Shown: positions 8,612-16,479 of the stretch, piece after piece
How the letters are laid out: each line of letters opens with the position of its first letter
Numbering within the stretch: the first letter of the stretch is position 1
Source: JAXMHB01 sp046346965
GTDB taxonomy: Bacteria; Pseudomonadota; Gammaproteobacteria; Xanthomonadales; SZUA-5
Assembly: GCA_046346965.1 (NCBI GenBank)
Contig: JAXMHB010000001.1
Location: 1 to 64,000, forward strand
Direction: 5' to 3'
DNA: 64,000 nucleotides
Position numbers and translations under genes: made by a program
The notes under the pieces: generated by a model
Told to the model about the DNA's origin: nothing
Databases searched by the model: none
Seen by the model: only the letters and a program-made list of their open reading frames with translations

Positions 8612-9964
8612 GCGGCGACTTCCGTGCTGTCCGGCGTGGGCGCCGGACTGTACCAGTCAAAGCGGCGGGTCAGGTACATGGCGGCAGCGAGCAGGGCGGT
8701 CAGGCCGAGCGCACCGAGCAGCAGGGACAACTCCTCGGCGCGGATCAGCACCAGCAGGAATCCGTACAGGATCGCCAGCATCACCGCACTCAAGGCACCG
8801 CGCGCCCAGCCGCGCAGCACGGCGGCGCTGTAGCCGCCAACCATCAGCACGACGATCCCGGCCGCGCACAGATAGGCATAGAGAAAGCCGATGTGCTCAG
8901 ACAGCGCCAACAGCAGCAGGTAGAACACCGCCAACGCCAATCCGACCAGCGCGTAATGGAAGGGATGCAGGCGCACCCCCAGCAGCACCTCGGTCAAAAA
9001 CAGTGCGGCCAGCGTCAACGCCAGCACCAGCACGCCGTATTTGGCACTGCGCTCGTTCTGCTGGTACAGCCCGCCGGGTTCCTGCAGCGACACACCCACG
9101 GCCTGCTTGCCCCAACTGGCCAGATCGCCAGGGACCATTGATCGTGGTCGGCAAGCCCGTCGACAGATCCAGCAGACGCCAATCGGCGTTGAAGCCGTCG
9201 GCGCGCACCTCGCGCTCGCGCGGCAGCATGCCACCGGCAAAACCCGGGTGCGGCCAGTCGCCGCGCAGCGTCAGTCCAAAGCTGGCGGCATTGGGAATGA
9301 ACTGCAGCATCTCGGCGCCGGCCAGTTCCATGCTCAGCTCGAAAGGCTGGGTACCCGCAGCAAGTGCGCGCCAATCGACCTCGGCACCCAGCACCGGTCG
9401 ACTGGGCGAGTTGTAATCCTCGCCGCTGCCCACGGCCCAGCGCATCGCCGTCGGTTTCAGCACCAGTGACTGCCCCGCCAGCTTCAGCGCCTGCACCTCG
9501 CGCAAACCGGTCAGATCACCCGGCGCGAATACCAGCATCACGCCGTCCAGGCGCCAGCCGTCGGCATCTGGCTGCTCGCTCAGCGCTGGCAGGGCGTACT
9601 GGCCCTGGATGGCTACCTGCGCGGTGTAGATCGGCAGCTCGTAAATCCCGAGCGCGCGACGCTCCACCGACAGCGCGGTCTGCACCGCCGCCTCGCTGGG
9701 CGACCACAGTTGTTCGGCGTACTCGCGCACGGTCTCGCCTTCCTTGACGCGATCGCGCTGGTAGTTGAGGCGCAGCATCGGCAGCAACACCGACTGCTGG
9801 CCGCCCCAGCCTGCGGCGATGCGCGCCTGCGCCTCGCGCGCCAGCCCGGCGCGTTCCTGCACCAGACCGTAGATCAGCGACAAGGGAATCAGCAACAGCA
9901 AGGACAGGGCGCCCAGCAGGAACAGCTTGAAACTGGTGGATCGGGTCAGCGTCGATGCGCTCAT
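8608..9964 (-). pseudogene. creD: creD, inner membrane protein, split by a one-base frameshift
   Basis: Two frames together make a complete CreD of about 451 residues. The N-terminal frame starts at ATG 9964 (MSASTLTRSTSFKLFLLG) and runs into GLPTTINGP. The reading then continues in another frame from GDLASWGKQAVGV through YQQNERSAKYG and several membrane segments to 8608. The total span of 1357 bases is one base more than a multiple of three. Dropping one base from the GGG run at 9131-9133 restores one frame. This may be a real mutation or an assembly error. CreD is an envelope protein of the CreBC regulon, and a two-component system lies divergently next door. Confidence 0.85.
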
Positions 9965-10183
9965 GGTCAGACTCGCAGGAAGGACGCTGACAGCTGAACA
10001 TCGCCGGCGGTGGCAGTTGAGGCGCAGCGCGGTCCGCTGGCAGGCGGCGGCGGGCGGATTTCGGGCAGCGGGTCGCGGCGCGCGGGCTGGCGGCGCGTCC
10101 GCCAGCACCGATTCTTCGATTGACGCGTCGCCAAGGTCCACCGATTGTGTGCGCATCCGCTTCCACTGCAGTGAGCCGACGGA

Positions 10184-10882
10184 ATGGCGCCCCTGGATGT
10201 GTTGCTGATCGAGGACGAGCCGCGCATTGCCGAGCTGATCATCGCCGGGCTCAGCCAGCGCGGGGCGCAGGTGACCCACTGCGCGCAGGGCCATCTGGGC
10301 TTCGAGCGGGCACGCGAGGGCGGTTTTCACGCCCTGGTGCTGGATATCGGCCTGCCGGGACGCGACGGCTTGTCGATCCTGCGGGGATTGCGCGCGGCCG
10401 GCGTCAGCACGCCGGTGATTCTGTTGACCGCGCGCAACGAGCTGGAGGACCGGGTCACCGGGCTCGAGCTCGGCGCCGATGACTATCTGGCCAAACCCTT
10501 CTACGTCGAAGAACTGTACGCGAGGCTGCAGACCTTGCTGCGGCGCGCCGGCGGCGACCGCCTGCCGCATCGTTTGCGGGTGGGATCCTGGTGGCTGGAT
10601 CGACTGGCGCGTACGCTGGGCTGTGAACACCAGGCTGTAGAACTGACCGCCCGTGAGTTCAGTCTGATGGAGCATCTGATGCGGGCGCCGGGGCAGGTGC
10701 GCACGCGCCAGCAGATCATCGAGCAAGTGTGGGGCTATGGCTTCGATCCGACCACCAATCTGATCGACGTGTGCGTACGCCGCCTGCGCGGCAAGTGTGC
10801 CGAGGTGGCGCCCTCGACGGCTACGCCATCGCCGATCGAATCCGTGCGGGGCGTGGGTTATCGCTTTTTGGTGGAGCCCTGA
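10184..10882 (+). CDS. OmpR/PhoB-family response regulator
   Basis: A 232-residue regulator. The receiver domain at residues 4-118 has the acidic pocket Glu10-Asp11, phospho-acceptor Asp54 in LVLDIGLPGRDG, Thr82 and Lys104 in YLAKPF. The C-terminal winged helix at about 130-230 contains LTAREFSLMEHLM and GVGYRF, typical of the OmpR class. The histidine kinase follows 2 bp after its stop. Its position divergent from creD suggests a CreB-like role, but no clear pair of TTCAC half-sites was found in the 219-bp gap at 9965-10183. Calling it CreB would therefore be premature. Confidence 0.93.
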   Translation: MAPLDVLLIEDEPRIAELIIAGLSQRGAQVTHCAQGHLGFERAREGGFHALVLDIGLPGRDGLSILRGLRAAGVSTPVILLTARNELEDRVTGLELGADDYLAKPFYVEELYARLQTLLRRAGGDRLPHRLRVGSWWLDRLARTLGCEHQAVELTAREFSLMEHLMRAPGQVRTRQQIIEQVWGYGFDPTTNLIDVCVRRLRGKCAEVAPSTATPSPIESVRGVGYRFLVEP

Positions 10883-10884
10883 GG

Positions 10885-12231
10885 GTGTCTTTTCGCCTGC
10901 GCGTGTTCCTGTTGGCCTTTGCCGTGGCCGCCAGTGCTGCGCTGGTGGCGTCGCTGTTCATCGGTGCCCGGGTGCAGGCCTTCGAGGCCGCGCGCCGCGA
11001 TGCGCAGTTGTGCATGGAGGCGCGACGTTTGCTGCGCCAAGACTCGCTGCGGGGGCGGTTGCTGGAGGACATTGGCGAGAAGTTGCGGGTAGGTCCGGAT
11101 CAACTTTGGGTGCATGTCGATCTTGGCTTTCAACCGCTCGTCCATGGCTGGCCTGCCGACCTGCAGCCGGACGCGCTGAACTGGCGGGCGGCAGAGGAAG
11201 AGGATCGCCCTGGTCGTCGCTGTGCCCATGCCGAATGGCGCGCCGGTCAGCGCGAATGGCGTGCTGCACGTGTCGACGGCGACGGCGGCCGAGCGATCGT
11301 TGCCGTGGATCTCGCGGCCAGCAGCGCCGAGCTCGATGCCGCGATGCGTGCGGTCTGGGCATTGGTGTTGCCCTTGGTGCTGGTATCGACAGCGCTGGGC
11401 GCGTGGCTGTTGACCAATCTGACCATGCGGCCACTGGTACGTCTGCGCGAGGCGATGCAGGCATTGACGCCGCAGGCTTTGGATCAACGCCTGCCCGAGG
11501 CTGGCGCCGACGTCGAGTTTCGCGCACTGGTTCGGGCCTACAACGTGATGCTGGAACGGCTGGAACGGAGCTTCCGCCAGGCCTCGCGTTTCTCAGCGGA
11601 CGCCGCCCACGAGCTGCGCACGCCGTTGACGGTGCTGCAGGGGCGTCTGGAACACGCGATACACGCGAGTCCCGATGCCGCCATGCAGGCGCAATTGGCC
11701 GAACTGCTGGAGGAAGTCGATCGCCTCGGCGCCATCACCCGACATCTGCTGCTGTTGGCGCAGGCGGATGCCGGTCATTTGCCGGTACGCCAGGCGCTGG
11801 TGGACCTGTCGGCGCTGCTGCTGGAGTTGGTGGAGGACGCGCGCATGTTGCTGTCGGATGCGCGGGTGCAGGCGGAGATCGAGCCGGCTCTGCAGATACG
11901 CGCCGACGCACTGCTGCTGCGCCAGATGCTGAACAATCTGGTGGCCAATGCGGCTCGCTACAGCGTGGGCGCTGCGCCGATGCAGATACACGCCTGCCGC
12001 CGGGGCAGCCAGATTGAGGTGCGCATCCGCAACCCCTGCGCGCCGATCAGCGCCACCCAGCGCGCGCAGCTGTTTGATCGCTTCTATCGAGTAGCGCCGC
12101 GCGTCGATGCGGCCGGCAGCGGCCTGGGACTAAGCCTGGCGCGCGAGATCGCGCGCGCGCACGGCGGTGACTTGAGGCTCGCCGACAGTGCCGAGGATGT
12201 CGTCGAAATGCACCTCCTGTTACCTGCATGA
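10885..12231 (+). CDS. Membrane sensor histidine kinase
   Basis: A 448-residue kinase starting at GTG 10885, just after the regulator stop; an earlier ATG at 10729 would overlap the regulator by about 150 bp. It has a membrane segment at residues 7-27, a sensor region of about 130 residues, and a second segment at about 157-177. A HAMP linker follows. The phospho-acceptor is His242 in SADAAHELRTPL. ATP-binding boxes are NNLVANAARYS, LFDRFYRV and GSGLGLSLAREIA. The cognate partner is the preceding regulator. The signal is unknown. Confidence 0.93.
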   Translation: MSFRLRVFLLAFAVAASAALVASLFIGARVQAFEAARRDAQLCMEARRLLRQDSLRGRLLEDIGEKLRVGPDQLWVHVDLGFQPLVHGWPADLQPDALNWRAAEEEDRPGRRCAHAEWRAGQREWRAARVDGDGGRAIVAVDLAASSAELDAAMRAVWALVLPLVLVSTALGAWLLTNLTMRPLVRLREAMQALTPQALDQRLPEAGADVEFRALVRAYNVMLERLERSFRQASRFSADAAHELRTPLTVLQGRLEHAIHASPDAAMQAQLAELLEEVDRLGAITRHLLLLAQADAGHLPVRQALVDLSALLLELVEDARMLLSDARVQAEIEPALQIRADALLLRQMLNNLVANAARYSVGAAPMQIHACRRGSQIEVRIRNPCAPISATQRAQLFDRFYRVAPRVDAAGSGLGLSLAREIARAHGGDLRLADSAEDVVEMHLLLPA

Positions 12232-12243
12232 CAGATCTGTCAT
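12228..12243. promoter_or_regulatory. Perfect 16-bp palindrome, candidate operator
   Basis: The sequence ATGACAGATCTGTCAT is a perfect palindrome that overlaps the kinase stop codon. It lies about 60 bp upstream of the phosphoesterase operon start at 12304. Its symmetry and position fit a repressor or activator dimer site for that operon. No regulator can be assigned, and chance is possible. Confidence 0.35.
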
Positions 12244-12303
12244 CCGGTGTCGTGGGCGCCTTCGTTAGGCTGAGTCCATCGGCGGTTCCCCGGGGTCAGG
12301 ATC

Positions 12304-14088
12304 GTGCAGGTGCTGAAGGCGTGGGCGGTTTGGTCGGCACTGTTGGCGCTGTGGCCGTCGGCGCAGGCGGTTGCAGTGACGCCCCAATCCGGTCTGTGGA
12401 TCGTCGCGGCGGAAAATGACGGGCGACCTGGTCGCGGTTTGCAGCTGGACGTGCGTGGCGCGGATCTGGTGGCCACTGTCTACGCCTACACCAGCACCGG
12501 CGAGGCGCAGTGGTACCTGGCCAGCGGTCGCTATGACGGCAGCGATTTCAGCGGCACGCTGCAGCGCTATGCCGGCGGTACTGCCTTTGGCGGTGCGCCC
12601 ATTGCGGCGATGACGGCCGGCTCGGCTGGCAGCTTGCAGTTGCATTTCGATAGCGCCACCACGGGTTTGGTCACGCTGCCGGGCGAACCAGCTCGCGCGA
12701 TCAGCAAGGTTCAATTCGGCGCGCTGCCCACGCAGGCCGCCGACTTCCACGGCAGTCTGGTGCTGGCGGCGCCGACCGGAAGCAGTATCCAGGCCACGGT
12801 ACTGTCAACTGACCAGAACGGCACGCTGCAACTGGTCTACGGAACGGCGCCTGGCCTCTACCCCGGCCGCAGTGCGACAGTCACTCTGCAAGCAGGCGCG
12901 CCCGTGCGGCTGCGCCTGGAGGGTTTGGCCGCCAATACCCGCTACTACTATCGCTACCTGTACAGCGGCGGACCGGGCGCCGGCATAGGGCCCGAAGGTA
13001 GTTTCCAGACTGCACGTCCGCCCGGCAGCAGCTTCACGTTCACGCTGCAGGCGGACTCCCACCTGGATGAAAACGCCGATCTGGACCAGTACCGGCAGAC
13101 CCTGGCGAACATCCTGGCCGATGGCGCCGACTTTCATCTCGACCTTGGCGACACCTTCATGTGCGAAAAGCACTCGGCGCCGCTGACTGCGGTACTGCAG
13201 CGTGCACCCGACCAAGCCACGGTCGATGCCCGCTACGGCTACGAGCACGCGAACTTTGCCCGTTTCGCCGGCAACGTACCTTTGCTGCTGGTCAACGGCA
13301 ATCACGAGGGTGAAGCCGGCTGGTTGAACAGTGGCAACGGCAACAACATTGCCATCTGGTCGACGCGGGCGCGCCAACGCTATTACGCCAACCCGGTTCC
13401 CGACGGCTTCTACAGTGGCGACAGCGTCAATGAAGCAGATGTAGGCCAGCGCGCTGCCTGGTATGCCTGGCAATGGGGCGATGCGCTGTTCGTCGTGCTC
13501 GATCCCTACTGGCACAGCGCGCGATCGGCCAACAGCGACGGCTGGAATCTGACGCTGGGCGAGCGCCAGTATCGATGGCTGGAGCAGACCTTGGCCGGCA
13601 GCAGCGCGCGCTTCAAGTTCGTGTTCCTGCACAATCTGGTCGGCGGTCTGGATGGACAGATGCGCGGCGGCATCGAGGCGGCGCCCTACTACGAGTGGGG
13701 CGGTCGCAATGCCGACGGCAGCGACGGCTTTGCCGCCCACCGCCCCGGCTGGGCTCGTCCGATTCATGCGCTGTTGCTGCAATACGGGGTCAGCGCAGTG
13801 CTGCACGGCCACGACCATCTGTATGCCCGGCAGATGCTCGACGGGATTGTCTATCTCGAAGTGCCGCAGCCTAGTGCGCGCAACTTCCAGAGCGGGGCCA
13901 GTCTGGCCGAGGACTATCACTACACCAGTGGCACGATCCTCAGCAGTTCGGGGCATGTGCGCATCCGGGTGACGCCCAGCGCCGTCACCGGCGAGTACGT
14001 GCGTGCCTGGCTGCCGCGCAACGAGAATGCCACCCGCCGCAACGGTCAGGTCGACGATCGTTGGACCCTGTCGGCACCCGGAAACTGA
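12304..14088 (+). CDS. Secreted metallophosphoesterase with N-terminal shared domain
   Basis: A 594-residue protein starting at GTG 12304 after an AGGA ribosome site. It has a signal peptide (about residues 1-23) and then a domain of about 110 residues (GLWIVAAENDGRPGRG to EPARAISKV) shared with the next two genes. A fibronectin-like domain follows at about 145-237. The calcineurin-like catalytic domain has Asp251 and His253 (ADSH), LGDTF, GNHE at 332-335 and GHDH at 502-505, all metal ligands. It should hydrolyse phosphate esters outside the cytoplasm, in the style of purple acid or PhoD-like phosphatases. The substrate is unknown. Confidence 0.85.
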   Translation: MQVLKAWAVWSALLALWPSAQAVAVTPQSGLWIVAAENDGRPGRGLQLDVRGADLVATVYAYTSTGEAQWYLASGRYDGSDFSGTLQRYAGGTAFGGAPIAAMTAGSAGSLQLHFDSATTGLVTLPGEPARAISKVQFGALPTQAADFHGSLVLAAPTGSSIQATVLSTDQNGTLQLVYGTAPGLYPGRSATVTLQAGAPVRLRLEGLAANTRYYYRYLYSGGPGAGIGPEGSFQTARPPGSSFTFTLQADSHLDENADLDQYRQTLANILADGADFHLDLGDTFMCEKHSAPLTAVLQRAPDQATVDARYGYEHANFARFAGNVPLLLVNGNHEGEAGWLNSGNGNNIAIWSTRARQRYYANPVPDGFYSGDSVNEADVGQRAAWYAWQWGDALFVVLDPYWHSARSANSDGWNLTLGERQYRWLEQTLAGSSARFKFVFLHNLVGGLDGQMRGGIEAAPYYEWGGRNADGSDGFAAHRPGWARPIHALLLQYGVSAVLHGHDHLYARQMLDGIVYLEVPQPSARNFQSGASLAEDYHYTSGTILSSSGHVRIRVTPSAVTGEYVRAWLPRNENATRRNGQVDDRWTLSAPGN

Positions 14089-14098
14089 GGAGCTTGCG

Positions 14099-16459
14099 AT
14101 GCGGCGTATGCGCTCAGTCCCGATGGCAGGCCTCTGCGGACTGTGGCTGTGGGCCACCGCGCTCGCGGCGGCCACGCCGCAGTCAGGCTTGTGGGTGATC
14201 GATGCCGAAGCCGATGGGCGACCCGGCCGCGGCATCCAGATCGACGCGCGCAACCAACTGCTGGTGGCGACCGTCTATGGTTACCGCGCCGATGGCAGCG
14301 CCCAATGGTATCTGGCCGCCGGTCCCTTCGAAGGGGGCGTCTTTCAAGGCACGTTGGCGAGCTACGAGGGCGGCACCGCCTTCGGCGCCGCGGTGGTTGC
14401 GGCCCATGCCGGCCCGGCAGCAGGCAGCCTGACTCTGAGCTTCAGCGATAGCACTCACGGCAGCGTCACGCTGCCTGGTGAGCCTGCGCGCGCCATCAGC
14501 AAGGTCGTTTTGGCCAGCGCTGCGCCGCGCGCACAGCTGAAGCTGGAGGCTTGGGCCGACAACTGGTTTGCCGCCTATCAGGGTGAAGCCTTGATCGGCG
14601 AGGACCACGTCCCGATCACCACTGAGCGCTCTTTCAATTCGGAAACCTGGCTGTTTGATGCCAGCTATCCGCTGGAGCTGAACCTGGTGCTCAAGGACTA
14701 CAAGCAGGACGACAGCGGTCTGGAGTACATCGGCGCGCCGAACCAACAAATCGGCGACGGCGGTTTCATCTTCCAGCTGACCGATGTCAGCAGCGGCGCA
14801 CGTGTCGCCGTTTCGGGCACCGAGATGCGCTGTCAGGTCATCCACAAGGCGCCGCTCAATCCCGCTTGCGAGCACGATCCCAATCCACTGGCGAGCTGCC
14901 AGTCGCAAGTCCTGCCGGAACCAACTGGCTGGAAGCTGCCCGGTTACGACGTCAGCAGCTGGACGCCGGTGCGTACCTACACCGAGGCCGAGGTGGGCGT
15001 CAAAGAGGGCTATTTCGACATTGCTTGGGACAGCCGTGCGCGACTGGTATGGAGCGCGGATCTGCGGCTGGACAACACGCTGTTGTGCAAGCTGCGCATC
15101 CCGGCACCGCCAGAGCTGCCGCCCAGCAGCTTTGCCGGCAATGTCGTGCTGGGCGCTCCGACGTCGAATTCCATCCACGCCAATGTCTACGCACCGGGTC
15201 AGTCTGGCACGGTGGCGCTGCTGGTGGGCAAGGCGCCCGGCGTGTACCAACAGCGCACGCCGGCGTCGACCTTGGCCGCCGGCCAGGCCTTGGATCTGCG
15301 CATCGACGGTCTGCAGCCGAACACCCGGTATTGGTATCGGCTGGAGTATCGAGGCGCCGACGGCAGCGTCGGCTACGTCCCCGAGGCCAGCTTCATGACG
15401 GCGCGCGCACCCGGCAGCGCTTTTACGTTCATTGTTCAGGGCGATTCGCATCCCGAGCGCGCGCGGGCGCAGTTCGACGCCACCTTGTATCAGCGCACGC
15501 TGCAGACCGCTGCGGCGGACCAGCCGGACTTCATGCTGATGCTGGGCGACGACTTCAGTGTGGACACCATCGATCCCGCCCAGATCAACCCAAGCCTGGT
15601 CAGCGATCGATACGCCTTGCAGCGTCCCTGGCTCGGCCTGATCGGCCGCAGTGCGCCGATCTACCTGGTCAACGGCAACCACGAGCAAGCCGCACGGTAT
15701 CTCTACGACGGCACCCCCAACAACATCGCGGTATGGGCGCAAACCGCGCGCAACCGCTTCTACGCACAGCCGGCGCCGGACGGCTTTTACAGCGGCAATG
15801 GCGAGCAACTGGCGCACATCGGATATCTCCGCAACTACTACGCGTGGACCTGGGGCGACGCCCTGTTTGTCGTGCTCGACCCCTACTGGGCTTCGACCAT
15901 CTGCGTGGACGAACCCTACGGCGGCGGACCCAAGCGCAGTGATCTGTGGGATGTCACGCACGGCGAGGCGCAGTATCGCTGGCTGCAGTCCACGCTGGCG
16001 CAAAGCCACGCGCGCTACAAGTTTGTGTTCGCCCACCATGTACTCGGCACCGGTCGCGGCGGTACCGATGTCGCCACCCGCTACGTGTGGGGGGGACTCA
16101 ACAACAACGGTACCACCAGCGGCTTTGCCAGCAACCGGCCCGGGTGGGAGGCGCCGATTCACCGGCTGATGGTCGAAAACGGCGTCACCATCTTCTTCCA
16201 GGGTCACGATCACATTTTCGTGCGCCAAACGCTGGACGGCGTGACCTATCAATCGATGCCCGAACCGGCCGATCCGAATTACTCCCTGTTCAACGCCGAC
16301 GCCTACGCCAGCGGCGACAAGTTTCCCAACAGCGGATATGCGCGGGTGCGGGTGGCGCCCGATGGTGTGCAGGTGGACTACGTGCGCACTTGGTTGCCGG
16401 CTGACGAAGGGCCCGGCCGCGTCAGCGGCAGTACCGCCTACAGCTACCGCCTGCCATGA
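14099..16459 (+). CDS. Secreted metallophosphoesterase, paralogue with extra domain
   Basis: A 786-residue paralogue of the preceding gene. The start at 14099 follows GAGGAG and gives a signal peptide ending near ALAA. The N-terminal shared domain (GLWVIDAEADGRPGRG) spans about residues 27-140. An insert of about 240 residues follows; it has several cysteines and matches no domain I recognise. Then come a fibronectin-like domain and the catalytic domain with Asp449/His451 (GDSH), LGDDF, NGNHE and GHDH. It begins 10 bp after the first phosphoesterase, so they form one operon. The insert may set substrate or localisation. Confidence 0.83.
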   Translation: MRRMRSVPMAGLCGLWLWATALAAATPQSGLWVIDAEADGRPGRGIQIDARNQLLVATVYGYRADGSAQWYLAAGPFEGGVFQGTLASYEGGTAFGAAVVAAHAGPAAGSLTLSFSDSTHGSVTLPGEPARAISKVVLASAAPRAQLKLEAWADNWFAAYQGEALIGEDHVPITTERSFNSETWLFDASYPLELNLVLKDYKQDDSGLEYIGAPNQQIGDGGFIFQLTDVSSGARVAVSGTEMRCQVIHKAPLNPACEHDPNPLASCQSQVLPEPTGWKLPGYDVSSWTPVRTYTEAEVGVKEGYFDIAWDSRARLVWSADLRLDNTLLCKLRIPAPPELPPSSFAGNVVLGAPTSNSIHANVYAPGQSGTVALLVGKAPGVYQQRTPASTLAAGQALDLRIDGLQPNTRYWYRLEYRGADGSVGYVPEASFMTARAPGSAFTFIVQGDSHPERARAQFDATLYQRTLQTAAADQPDFMLMLGDDFSVDTIDPAQINPSLVSDRYALQRPWLGLIGRSAPIYLVNGNHEQAARYLYDGTPNNIAVWAQTARNRFYAQPAPDGFYSGNGEQLAHIGYLRNYYAWTWGDALFVVLDPYWASTICVDEPYGGGPKRSDLWDVTHGEAQYRWLQSTLAQSHARYKFVFAHHVLGTGRGGTDVATRYVWGGLNNNGTTSGFASNRPGWEAPIHRLMVENGVTIFFQGHDHIFVRQTLDGVTYQSMPEPADPNYSLFNADAYASGDKFPNSGYARVRVAPDGVQVDYVRTWLPADEGPGRVSGSTAYSYRLP

Positions 16460-16479
16460 GTTGCAACCGAGGAATGCGT

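Noticed and set aside
9965..10183. CreB binding tag between creD and the regulator
   Set aside because: No pair of TTCAC half-sites with proper spacing was seen, so the regulator is not named creB.
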